Assembly (NCBI RefSeq): GCF_042477335.2
Contig: NC_091247.1
Coordinates: forward strand, 38,057,501-38,121,500
DNA from: Ovis canadensis
Lineage: Eukaryota > Chordata > Mammalia > Artiodactyla > Bovidae
Reading direction: 5' to 3'
DNA: 64,000 nt
Below are positions 1-10,990 of the stretch, piece by piece. A program made the position numbers and the translations under genes. Numbering within the stretch: position 1 is the first letter of the stretch; every line of letters begins with the position of its first letter. The notes beneath the pieces were generated by a model. That model was not told the DNA's origin. It was given only the letters and a program-made list of their open reading frames with translations, and did no database searches.

Positions 1-1138
1 ACACAATTCAGATCTCCAGATGCCAGAGCTCTGCCTATATAGACACTCTGACCTGCAAAGTTCATATCAGGAAAAGCCACTACCTCTCCTTTTCTGGAAT
101 CCAGAACTCACAGAGGACCTGAGGGGCTCTAGGCTAGATTGGACCTACCTTTGAAGCCACAGAAATTTACCTGCACAGAAGATCTTGTTTCTTTAAGCAA
201 CTGGACAGGCTCTAATCCCAATGCAGATAGAACTCAGCTGCCAGAGATAGCTCCTTATATAACCAGTCCTTTCTAGGCACAGGTGTTGGGCTGAGTCTGA
301 GTTCCCGCCTCCCGGAGCCTTGGCTCCTCCCCACCCCCGCTCCTTCCCCCTCCTGCCCAACTTCTCTGAAAGGGTGGGGAATGCCCCGGGCTTTGTGATG
401 TTATCATACAAATCCAATCATTTTCTTGAGCTAACATAGGAACAGAACATGTTCCAGTAATGCCTTGAGAAGGGTTAGTCATCTTCTCACTTCCAGTCTC
501 GGGAGGGTATGTGACGATATGGCTTAGAGCATTATTTCATTGCAGGAAATAACACAATTCTTATTTTCTTTTCCGGTCTTCAGAGTTTGATGCTGCAACC
601 AGGGACATTTCCCGCTGAGGAGGAACTTTGCGACTCCTTTTTGCTATTGAAAGAGCCCCCCTTCCCTTCCCAAATCTACTCCCAAGTCCCACTAGTCTGC
701 CAATTTGGTCTTTGTGGTTTTGACTACCGAAAGCTAGAAACTGTGACCCCTATTGACTGTTTCCTTCCATTTCATACTGGCTATCCCTCCAAACAATTCC
801 TGTCACTCACGTGGCTGCTCTTTTATGAAGACATGTCCTGGGTGCCCACCATGACTTGCACAGATTTTCATCACAGTGTTTAAGACAGTTCTAGCTTGTC
901 TGACTCCATGCACGCACATCTTGGATCCCTAGGCCCCAGAGCAACGGCTGGCACCCAGTGGGTACTCAATACCTGTCAATGGAATTAAAGGGCCCCTTGC
1001 CTCTAGAACTCCTCCCTCCTCTCCCTTCCTACCTGCTTCTCTGCAGTGGCCTTTAGCCCTGACTCGAATCTCTCACACCTTGCTCCTTCTGTGCAACTAC
1101 CACCGCACTCACTTTAGCAATGTTTGTTGTTGTTTTTA
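1..1138. other. Intergenic, nothing recognised
   Basis: Unique-looking sequence with no repeat that I could name. The 98-codon frame at 587-883 has no recognisable domain and no splice or promoter support, so it is not called. Confidence 0.5.
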
Positions 1139-1322
1139 GCCACTCGGTGGTGTCCACCTCTTTCATAACCCCATGGACTGGAGCCTGCCAGGTTCCTTCT
1201 GTCCATGGGATTTCCCAGGCATGAATACTAGAGTGGGTTGCAATCTTTCTGATTCAGGGATTGAACTCGTATCTTCCGAATTGGCAAGTGGGTTCTTTAG
1301 TGCTGACCACCAGGGAAGCCCC
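1139..1322 (-). mobile_element. Bov-tA SINE
   Basis: A minus-strand tRNA-Glu/BovB SINE. The tRNA-derived head reads CCACCAGGGAAGCCCC at the right end and the BovB-related tail is at the left. It is moderately diverged. Confidence 0.85.
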
Positions 1323-1440
1323 ATTTCAGTAATACTGGTAAAGAAAAGAATACTGATAATATTAGCTGTTATGGGCTCGATATTTGTATCTTCCTCAAAA
1401 TTCATATATGGAAACCTTATAACCCCACCTGCCTGAATGT

Positions 1441-1534
1441 GAAGTCACTTCAGTCATGTCTGACTCTTTGCAATGCTATGGACTGTGGCCCTACAGGCTC
1501 CTCTGTCCATGGGATTCTCCAGGCCAGAATACTG
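1441..1534 (-). mobile_element. Bov-A monomer fragment
   Basis: A single BovB-tail-derived unit (AAGTCACTTCAGTCATGTC to AATACTGGAGT) with no tRNA head. Confidence 0.8.
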
Positions 1535-1554
1535 GAGTATTTGGAATAAGGAAA

Positions 1555-1850
1555 GAAACGAGTCTGCAATGATGTGGCCCTAATTTGATAGGATTAGTGT
1601 CCCTATAAGAAGAGACACGAGAGGGCCACACTCACTCACGTGCTCTCTCTCTCTTTCTGCCCTGAGGAAAGGCCTTCTGAGGATGCACTGAGAAATGCGC
1701 TTCTATGAGCCGAGAAGAGCATTCGCATCAGAAGCTGCCCCTGCCAGACTTCATCTGGGATCTCTATCTTCCAGAACCACAGGAAAACATATTTCTGTTG
1801 TTTAAGTTACCAGGTCTGCAGTATATTAGCATGGCAGCCTGAGCACATTA
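1555..1850 (+). mobile_element. MLT1-like LTR remnant
   Basis: An ancient ERVL-MaLR solo LTR fragment. Recognisable parts are GTGTCCCTATAAGAAGAGAC, CCAGAACCACAGGAAAACA and TTTCTGTTGTTTAAGTTACC. No internal viral genes are present. Confidence 0.65.
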
Positions 1851-1869
1851 AAGCAACAGCCAACATTTA

Positions 1870-2040
1870 CTGGCACGGCTGACATCCCAGATGCCATGCT
1901 AGGCACACTGCATGCAGAATCACTGAATCTTCACAACTTTTTACCATACCCATTTTACAAAGGGGAAACTGAGGCCCAGAGCAGTGACTTGATCAAGATA
2001 ACTATAACTAGTACACAGCAAAGGTGTGGTGACAAAGTCC
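1870..2040 (-). repeat. MIR SINE
   Basis: A reverse MIR: ATGCTAGGCACACTGCATG, CATTTTACAAAGGGGAAACT and GAGGCCCAGAGCAGTGACTT. Confidence 0.65.
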
Positions 2041-2334
2041 CAGGGATGTCATATTCCACTAACTTTTCATCATGTTGATCAAGAAAGTGTGTCTCCATCA
2101 CTCTGAGTCAAATCCAAAGCTTCGAACCTTTGGCCAGACCTCATGTTTACAGAGCCATCCCCTCCTCATGATATCTGGTCTGAAAGTGGTGTGGGGTTCA
2201 CAGGAGCAATGGTTTGGGGAGTCAAAAGACTAGGGAGTAAAATTCTGCTGGTTTAGTTAAGGAAAGTTTGATTTTCTTTTCTGAAAAATCAGTTCATCAC
2301 CAATTTAAGGCTCCCATCAAGGCATGAATTCAAA

Positions 2335-2925
2335 CATGTTTTATAAAATATACAGAGTTCATTATTAGAGAAATGCCAATCAAAATTACAATGAGGTACC
2401 ACCTCACACTGGTCAAAATGGCCACTGTCAAAAAATCTACAAACAATAAATTCTGAAGAGGGTGTGGAGAACAGGGAACCCTCTTGCACTATTGGTGGGA
2501 ATGTAAATTGTACAGCCACTATGGAGAACAGTATGGAGATAGATTCCTTAAAAAACTAAGACTAAAACTACCATACGATCCAATAGTTCCCTTACTGGGC
2601 ATGTACCCTGAGAAAACCATAATTCTAAAAAACACATGTGCTCCAATGTTCAAGGCATCACTATTACCAAAGCCAGGACAGGGAAGCAACCTAGATGACA
2701 ACTGACAGATAAACAGATTAAGAAGTTGTGGTAAGTATTTACAATGGAATATTACTCAGTCATAAAAAAGAATGAGTTTGAGTTAGTTTTAGTGAGGTAG
2801 CTGAACCTAGAGCCTGTTATACAGAGTGAAGTAAGTCAGAAAGAGAAAAACAAATATCATATATTAATGCATACATGTGGACTCAAGAAAAATGCTACTG
2901 ATGAACATATTCACAGCAATCTAAC
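2335..2925 (+). mobile_element. L1 3' end remnant
   Basis: The stretch matches the end of L1 ORF2 and the 3' region: CTATTGGTGGGAATGTAAA, TTACTGGGCATGTACCCTGA, ACAATGGAATATTACTCAG and TACAGAGTGAAGTAAGTCAG. The reading frame is broken in several places. The element is 5' truncated. Confidence 0.88.
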
Positions 2926-5574
2926 CATTCTCTGCATTGATTCCTTTTTTGTCATAAGAGTAAAACAAGAAAATCAGAAACTGTTATACTAAGTGTTACT
3001 TCTGGCAGCACTATAGGTAGGGATTTAAAGTCCTAGCGTTTATGGCAACACCAAAGCTTCATAAAATAAATTGACAAGTTCTCCAATGTTTCTTCCTGCT
3101 TGATCATTATTCAGTTAGTTGTAGGTCTTTAAAACTAAGATCCAACAAAGAAAAGAGAAGGGATTTGATTTGTGAGTGGAAGAAAAGAGAAGGAAAAATT
3201 GGTGGTTCCATATACAACTTTTAAGCATTATAAATTTTTCCAAAAACCAAGATAATAAAAAGAAGCTTTGTGGGCTAGCTCATAAATTAAAAGTCATCTC
3301 CAAGGTTCCAAAGTAAATTCTAAGACCTAAGTTATTAATTTCTTCACACTGAAAATATACTCAGAATGTCATAGGAAAATATTCTTTAAGAAACTCACTA
3401 GGAAGTTTGAAAATAAAAACAGACAAGGTATTTTTTCAGCAGGAGGGTGTTTCCCTAAGTTGTCAGAGACTTATTTAGAATTTGAAGGACATTGATTTCT
3501 AACCCATAACCCGAGTGAACTTGAACTGTCAAGGTGTGCTGTATCTGGGAAGGGCTTGGGGAGGCCCCAGGAGTCATTCAGATCAGGGAGGCAGGGCAGG
3601 CATCAGGGCAGAATGGTCTGGAATGGGTGAGGGTAAAAGATGCAGAAATATACTGAGATCCAGCTCTAGGCAGGCAGCATCGGAAAGGGTCGAAACAGCG
3701 TGGCAACCTGACCACAGGGCGCAACTGGATTCCTGAAAAAGTAACGGATGTATGGCTGACCTCTGTCTCTTAAGGCAGAGGGTTTAGTGTGTGTGTTAGT
3801 CGCTCAGCCATGTCTGATTCTTTGCGACCCCAAGGACTATAGCTGCCAGGCTTCTCTGTCCATGGGATTCTCCAGGCAAGTTTACTGGAGTGGATTGCCA
3901 TTCCCTTCTCCAGAGGATCTTCCCAACCCAGGGATCCAACCTTGGTCTCCTGCACTGCAGGCAGATTCTTTAGCATTTGAGCTATAGGGAAGTCATGGTT
4001 TAGGATGTAAGGCAATTGCTTATCAGAAAACCAAATAAGAAAAGAGCAGAATTATTGAACCAGATGTCAAGAGCCCATTAAATACCCAGATTAGGCCCTG
4101 GTTATTTCCACAGTCTTGGGGCAGAATGGGTTGCTAAATGATGTGAAATGGGAGCAGAACCAAGAGAACCCTCCATCACCCTCCATTCGGGTTACTATCT
4201 TCCCTACCTTACCTTCTCTGACCTAATATTGGTCCAGGGGAGCAAGTCTGTGTAGCATGTGGGATCATACTGGGCAATGCCTGGGACACATGTATTTATG
4301 ACATATATATCATATATGGTACATAACATTTCAGTTAGACAGGAAGTGCATTTTGGCATTTCTCTAGCAAGTTCACAAAACATCCATTAATCTAGCATGC
4401 TGACCTCTTTTTTTTTTTTAACATGCTTTCCCCCATGACCTTTGGCAAGAATTTGATAACCTAACTCATGAAAAGATAGGCATGACTGATGACAGTTAAA
4501 TTGTCAAATGCCAATGATTCAATGACAAAACATAGGCCTTGAAACCTAGAACTTCATCTATTAACAATAAGCCTAGGGGAGAACTTCTTCACATGATGGG
4601 CCTTCCTGGTATCCCCCTCAGATTATATAATTATGAAGTTATGAATTATTCTTCCAAAGACTGATCGAAGAGAGAAAATAAGCAAACAAAAAAGTCTACT
4701 TTATGATTTGCTTTTTCATTTCTTTTTTAGCTTCTAGTCTGGTTCCCAGACAAATAAAAATGTTGTCTAGACTTTTTTCTTTCAGTGCCTCACAGGGTGC
4801 ATTTCTTGTTTTCTGCTTCTATTCTTAATTGTGTTAGGAATTATTAAACTTGTCCAAATTGATACACAACTACAGAACATATTGCCATTCTTCTTCTCGA
4901 CCTTTATTTTGTTCCTGACATCACTTTCCTGTGAGTGTCTCACAATTGTGCCTCTACTTATCTATTGGTGTGGGTTTGTTTATTTTCCATTTGACTTGTA
5001 CCCTCGACTATAGCTATCGGCAGTACATTTGTCTGCCATTATATTGCTCGTGGCAGGGAAAATTAATTGCTAAGGAGAACAGTGTGGTTTCTATATTTCC
5101 TTCCAAGAGGTAGTGGCAAGGTTTCTATCAAGAAAGAAGCTCTGATGGTAAATAAACCATGACTAATCTCAGGGATACAAACTGAGTAAGACATGGTGCC
5201 TAATCCATGAAAGAAAGGGGATCCAAGAAGATCCAAGAAAGAAACGGGAAAAATTCCCAAGGCCAGTAGCATCCCACCCAGGGTGATGACTCCATAGAAC
5301 TGCTGATACAGTAGCTCTAATTCTTGAGAGTTCTGCCATACAAGACCCTCTAAAAGTGGTGTCTCTAGCTTGGAGGCTTCCAGGTCGCCAATCAAAGGGA
5401 ACCCTCACCTTAACAATTGTGTCTACTAGCTATCCTCAATCTTGCATTTTCTTAAAATAAGGGTTTTTCTCTACATCAAAAAAACAACAGGCTTTTATGG
5501 AATATGTGGACTCAGGTTTTCAACAGGACATTGGCAGAGGTTTATATTGAAATATATTTTTCTCCTATGGGCTT
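2926..5574. other. Intergenic, mostly unclassified AT-rich DNA
   Basis: Apart from the Bov-tA at 3788-3996, nothing was recognised. A minus-strand frame of 110 codons at 5063-5395 is hydrophobic and leucine-rich, but I cannot assign it. Confidence 0.5.
3788..3996 (-). mobile_element. Bov-tA SINE
   Basis: A full-length minus-strand Bov-tA with a short GT-rich tail at the left. Possible 7-bp duplications GGTTTAG lie at 3781-3787 and 3997-4003. Confidence 0.88.
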
Positions 5575-6319
5575 AGAGGAGCTAAAAAGCCTCTTGATGA
5601 AAGTGAAAGAGGAGAGTGAAAAAGTTGGCTTAAAGCTCAACATTCAGAAAACGAAGATCATGGCATCCGGTCCCATCACTTCATGGGAAATAGATGGGGA
5701 AACCGTGGAAACAGCGTCAGACTTTATCATTTTGGGCTCCAAAATCACTGCAGATGGTGACTGCAGCCATGAAATTAAAAGACGCTTACTCCTTGGAAGA
5801 AAAGTTATGACCAACCTAGATAGCATATTCAAAAGCAGAGACATTACTTTGCCGACTAAGGTCCGTCTAGTCAAGGCTATGGTTTTTCCTGTGGTCGCGT
5901 ATGGATGTGAAAGTTGGACTGTGAAGAAAGCTGAGCACCGAAGAATTGATGCTTTTGAACTGTGGTGTTGGAGAAGACTCTTGAGAGTCCCTTGGACTGC
6001 AAGGAGATCCAACCAGTCCATTCTGAAGGAGATCAGTCCTGGGTGTTCTTTGGAAGGAATGATGCTAAAGCTGAACCTCCAATACTTTGGCTACCTCATG
6101 CAAAGAGTTGACTCATTGGAAAAGACTCTGATGCTGGGAGGGATTGGGGGCAGGAGGAGAAGGGGACGACAGAGGATGAGATGGCTGGATGGCATCACCG
6201 ACTAGATGGACGTGAGTTTGAGTGAATTCCGGGAGTTGGTGATGGACAGGGAGGTCTGGCGTGCTGCGATTCATGGGGTCGCAAAGAGTCGGACACAACT
6301 GAGCGACTGAACTGAACTG
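5575..6319 (+). mobile_element. BovB LINE 3' fragment with target-site duplication
   Basis: About 745 bp of the BovB 3' end. It encodes the post-YADD part of the reverse transcriptase (open over 5504-6205, ending [17 protein letters not shown]) and the terminal ACTGAACTGA. It is flanked by ATGGGCTT at 5567-5574 and 6320-6327. The first 24 codons of the surrounding open frame are flanking DNA, so the 233-codon frame is a chance extension of the element and not a gene. Confidence 0.92.
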
Positions 6320-6330
6320 ATGGGCTTTTT

Positions 6331-6535
6331 AGGGCTTCCCTGTTGGCTCAGACGGTAAAGAATCCACCTACAATGAGGGAGACCTGGGTTTGATCCCTGG
6401 GTTGAGAAGATCCTCAGGCGGAGGACATGACAACCTACTCCAGTATTCTTGCCTGGAGAATCTCCATGAACAGAGGAGCCTCAGGGCTACAGTCCCTGGG
6501 GTTGCAAAGAGTCGGACGTGACTAAGTACTCAAAC
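6331..6535 (+). mobile_element. Bov-tA SINE next to a BovB
   Basis: A plus-strand Bov-tA beginning AGGGCTTCCCTG four bases after the BovB duplication at 6320-6327. It inserted at or beside the end of the older LINE copy. Confidence 0.86.
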
Positions 6536-6784
6536 ACTTGGCACCACGGTTCCATGGAAGCATTTGTACACGCCTTTCAAAACATAGAAGATCAACTATC
6601 CTTTTAACCCAAGAACCTGATCTCTGAAGCCTGAGTGTCTGGACTTTCAGAGATGAGGCAGCAGCTCTGAAAACATTAGTCACTTAGTCACCCTCAGGTC
6701 TGAGCCTCCTGAGTACCTGTCGTGTTTTACCTTGATCTGCCCTTTCTAGGATTTTGGAGTCCGTGTCCTAGAGAGAGCTTGCGC

Positions 6785-6975
6785 TTAGAGCCAGAGAAAC
6801 CTGGAGTTTGAACCCAGCTCCAACCACTTACTGGCTCAGCTTTAACACCTCAGTTTTATCTACAAAATAGGGATAATATGCACCTTGTAACATAAGTGGG
6901 AAAATTCAACTATTCATTTCATAATAAATACAAAACATTAGTCCAGTGGCCAGTCCATAATAATAAGTAAATTGT
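6785..6975 (+). repeat. MIR SINE
   Basis: AGAAACCTGGAGTTTGAACC, CCACTTACTGGCTCAGC and CTACAAAATAGGGATAATA follow the MIR order. Confidence 0.7.
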
Positions 6976-7892
6976 GTTAAAATAATAATTATGATTGTTC
7001 TTTAATGATTGGATTTAATGGCTACAGAGAGCTTTAGGAAACTCTTAACCCCTGGGCCTGAGTGTGAGCTGCCTACAGCATATCCAGGGAAAGCTCAGAC
7101 AGGAGACAGGAATGTTTAAGATTACTGGCATACAGATGGTAACCAAAATCTTGCAAGTGGGTAGTATCACAGTAGTAGATTAATTATTTCTGGCTCGTCC
7201 TATACTCATATTCTTTGCCCTCGCAGGGAATAGTTCTCCAAATACAACTTTAAAAATCTCAGTTCCTAAAATTATTCATAATGCAACATATGAATGTGAT
7301 TGGTTCCCTTACTGTTAACCATACCACACCAGACTGCATCTGGGTATATCAATTGGTTTACCTACACTTCATAAAAGCTGTGGCGCATGCCCTGCTCTGC
7401 TTCGTTCTAGGGACTAAGTTTCTGCTCTCCTCTCTGGGAGAATCATGAGGTTGAATTGTCATGAAAACGAAGTAAGCCATCTGTCTAGGAACAACTATCA
7501 TGGTGCCCACCATTATAGCAGGCTTTCAGGCAGCACTGATAGTCCTCATCTCCTGTGTTTGTGTTCATGCAGCTCAATCTTATAATTATTTTTGGCAGCT
7601 ACATTTAGTGTTGACTCACACTGAGTTTGCTGTCAATGTAATCTCATGTCACATGTTAAGACATGTGAGTTCTGTCTTATCCTACAAAAGGAAAACCCAC
7701 TGAGAAGATCCTAGACTGAGCTTCAGTATCCTTATGGCTATCATAGATTTCACTCCCCAAACCTATTGCTCCTCCTGTGCTCTCAGTTTCCATTCACAGC
7801 ATCACCATCTACCCAGGCTTCTAAGAAAGAACACTCAGAGCACATAACACAAATATGTAATTATGTATATAAAGTTCTCTATATACAAAACA
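6976..7892. other. Intergenic, nothing recognised
   Basis: No gene, RNA or named repeat was identified between the MIR at 6785-6975 and the BovB tail at 7893. Confidence 0.5.
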
Positions 7893-8774
7893 CAGTTCAG
7901 TTCAGTTCAGTTCAGTCAGTTGTGTCCGACTCTTTCTGACCCCATGAATCATAGCACGCCAGGCCTCCCTGTCCATCACCAACTCCCGGAGTTCACTCAA
8001 ACTCACTTGCATAGAGTCGGTGATGCCATCCAGCCATCTCATCCTCTGTTGTCCCCTTCTCCTCCTGCCCCCAATCCCTCCCAGCATCAGAGTCTTTTCC
8101 AATGAGTCAACTCTTTGCATGAGGTGGCCAAAGTATTGAAGGTTCAGCTTTAGCATCATTCCTTCCAAAGAACACCCAGGACTGATCTCCTTCAGAATGG
8201 ACTGGTTGGATCTCCTTGCAGTCCAAGGGACTCTCAAGAGTCTTCTCCAACACCACAGTTCAAAAGCATCAATTCTTTGGCGCTCAGCTTTCTTCACAAT
8301 CCAACTCTCACATCCATACATGACCACTGGAAAAACCATAACCTTGACTAGACGGACCTTTGTTGGCAAAGTAATGTCTCTGCTTTTGAATATGCTATCT
8401 AGGTTGGTCATAACTTTCCTTCCAAGGAGTAAGAGTCTTTTAATTTCATGGCTGCAATCACCATCTGCAGTGATTTTGGAGCCCCAAAATAATAAAGTCT
8501 GACGCTGTTTCCACTGTTTCCCCATCCATTTCCCATGAAGTGATGGGACCAGATGCCATGATCTTCATTTTCTGAATGTTGAGCTTTAAGCCAACTTTTT
8601 CACTCTCCTCTTTCACTTTCATCAAGAGGCTTTTGAGTTCCTCTTCACTTTCTGCCATAAGGGTGGTGTCATCTGCATATCTGAGGTTGTTGATATTTCT
8701 CCTGGCAATCTTGATTCTAGCTTGTGCTTCTTCCGGCCCAGCGTTTTTCACGATGTACTCTGCATATAAGTTAA
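7893..8774 (-). mobile_element. BovB LINE 3' fragment, minus strand
   Basis: About 880 bp of BovB 3' end in reverse, starting with the CAGTT-repeat tail and reaching upstream past the YADD motif ([17 protein letters not shown]). A frameshift near 8490 splits the reverse-transcriptase frame into 7902-8525 and 8458-8751. No clear target-site duplication was found. Together with 5575-6319 it forms a large inverted repeat. Confidence 0.92.
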
Positions 8775-8789
8775 TCTGTCAAATCTAAG

Positions 8790-10990
8790 AGGATGCTATG
8801 TGCCTGACGCCAAGAATATTTTTTATCTGACCAAGAAAAAAAAAGCATAAGTGTTGAAAGAGATCACAATTCCAAAGCTAAGGAGATGAAAGATAGTTAT
8901 CAGAAAAGCACTGACATCAGGAACAAAATAAGAAGTCTCTTTTTAAAATTCTCAACATTGTTTTAAAATTTCTGGCAAAATATGAAATATAAATATAAAC
9001 CTAAATGGTATTAATAAAAAAGAAAAACACTAGTTGATCCTCACTCAACTTGAAAACAGAATAAACTAAAAAGTACTATATAAATGAACATTTAGTAAAA
9101 AAAAAAAAATACATAAGATACTTTTTAAAGTAATGGCATTCCTATATATAGCACTAAGTGTGTGTGTAAGTTGGTCAATCATGTCTGACTCTTTGCAACC
9201 CCATGGACTGTAGCCTGCTAGATTTCTTTGTCCATGAAATTCTCCAGGCAAGAATACTGGAGTGGGTTGCCATTCCCTTCTCCAAGGGATCTTCCTGATC
9301 CAGAGATTGAACCCAGGTCTCCGACATTGCAAGTGGACTCTTTACCATGTAAGCCACCAAGGAAGCCCAGACAGCAATAAGCATTTTGAAATTATCATAA
9401 TAGAGATGACTTTCATAGTAACAATAAAAATATAAGATAACTGAAAATAATCTTAAGGGAAACTTTTTTTACTTATTTGAGGGCAACTACAAAAAGTTTA
9501 CACAAATGTAAAACAGTAAATGGAAACTTATATCATATTCTTGGGTTGAAAATTTAAATGTTAAGATGTTAATTCTCCAAAAATTAATTTATAGTTTTAT
9601 TGAGACTCTGATAAAAAAAAAACCCAATGATCTTGTTTTGTGGGGGAGGACAGAGACGAGAAGAAGGTAACTGACAAAACATCTTTAAATTTAGTCTGGA
9701 GGGATAAACACAGAGACAGAAGATGAATGTCCTTATTGTGAAAACAAGGAACAATTTTCAAAACAACGAGAAAAACACCAAATATTTTTAGAAAAATGAA
9801 GGACAAACAAAAGCAGACAATCACAGAAGAAATATAAATGGCTTATAAACAAAAATTTCAAACTTTTTTGTAATAATATATACACTCCTTTTTTAAAATG
9901 AGCTATGTTCCACTTTGAGATTGGTGAATTCATTTAAATGATAACATACAGTGTTAGAAGGGGGTAAAAAACCATAGGAACTCTAACATCATTGCAACAG
10001 AGATACAAACTGTTGTACCTCTTTTGAAAAGCAATTTGGTCTAAGTATCATTCCCAGTGGTTCCATTTATAAAATATATTTTAAGTAAATAAAACTGTAG
10101 ACGAAGAACTATGTACAAATGTGTGCATCTTTTGGTGAAACACAATAGATAACTCTGAAATAGAGCTTTCACTAATGCTGGCAATTAATGACTTACATGC
10201 TCACAACTGAAGTGTGGTTAATTAAATCATGGAATCTCCATACTGTTGATTATAAGCCTTCATCCCAGTTTAACTATTCAAATAGATTCCCAGGATATGT
10301 GAAACACGCATGGTATAATGTTGACTGGGGAAAAAGTAGAGGATAAGTAAATATCTATCAATATAAATGAGATGGAAACTAAGTTATCCCAAATTTCATA
10401 ATTACTTTTCAATTAGAAGGAACAAAAGAATAAGAGGCAGAGGAGGGGGAAGACAGCAAAGACAAGAAGAAAGTGAAACTCAGATATTGTTAAAACGACT
10501 TAGTAAGGGAGAGTGCATAGTCATACCAGATATTAAGATGTATCATATAATCACAGTAATTTAGGTGGCATGTTACTAAAAATAGACACATAGCTCACTG
10601 AAACAGGATAACTCTGAAATAAGCTTTAATTATCCAATAATTTATAATGATGTATCTTTAGGAAGACTTGGCAAACCAAAAGAGAACAGAAGACTATTTA
10701 ACAGAGAACTGTAAAGAATCTGGAAATAATTTTGAATACATCACCATCCCACAACTTTATACCAAAACAAAAAATCTGATAATGAATTTTAAAGTTACAT
10801 ATAAAAATTTCAAACTACAGAATAATTTTGAGAAAAATTCAAATTCCTGAGCAGGAGAACTCTAAGTTTAATGTAGTAACAGAAGAAATCATAAAGAATA
10901 AAACCAATAGCTTTTCCTAGAAAACAATTTTCAACTTCAATAAGTAAAAAAAAAATTTATAAGCAAAACACAAACTAAAATAAAAATAGA
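8790..10990 (+). mobile_element. Old, degenerate L1 ORF2 region
   Basis: An AT-rich stretch with scattered L1 ORF2 echoes in sense order (AATTCTCCAAAAATTAAT, GACTCTGATAAAAA..CCCAATGA near 9560-9640, AATAGACACATAGCTCACTGAAACAG near 10580). A Bov-tA at 9157-9369 interrupts it. The boundaries are uncertain and it is far too decayed to encode protein. Confidence 0.6.
9157..9369 (-). mobile_element. Bov-tA SINE
   Basis: A minus-strand, full-length Bov-tA with a GTGTGTGT tail at the left, inserted in an old L1 remnant. Confidence 0.87.

Noticed and set aside
5504..6205. A 233-codon plus-strand frame as a gene
   Set aside because: It is a BovB 3' fragment bounded by a target-site duplication. Only the first codons come from flanking DNA.
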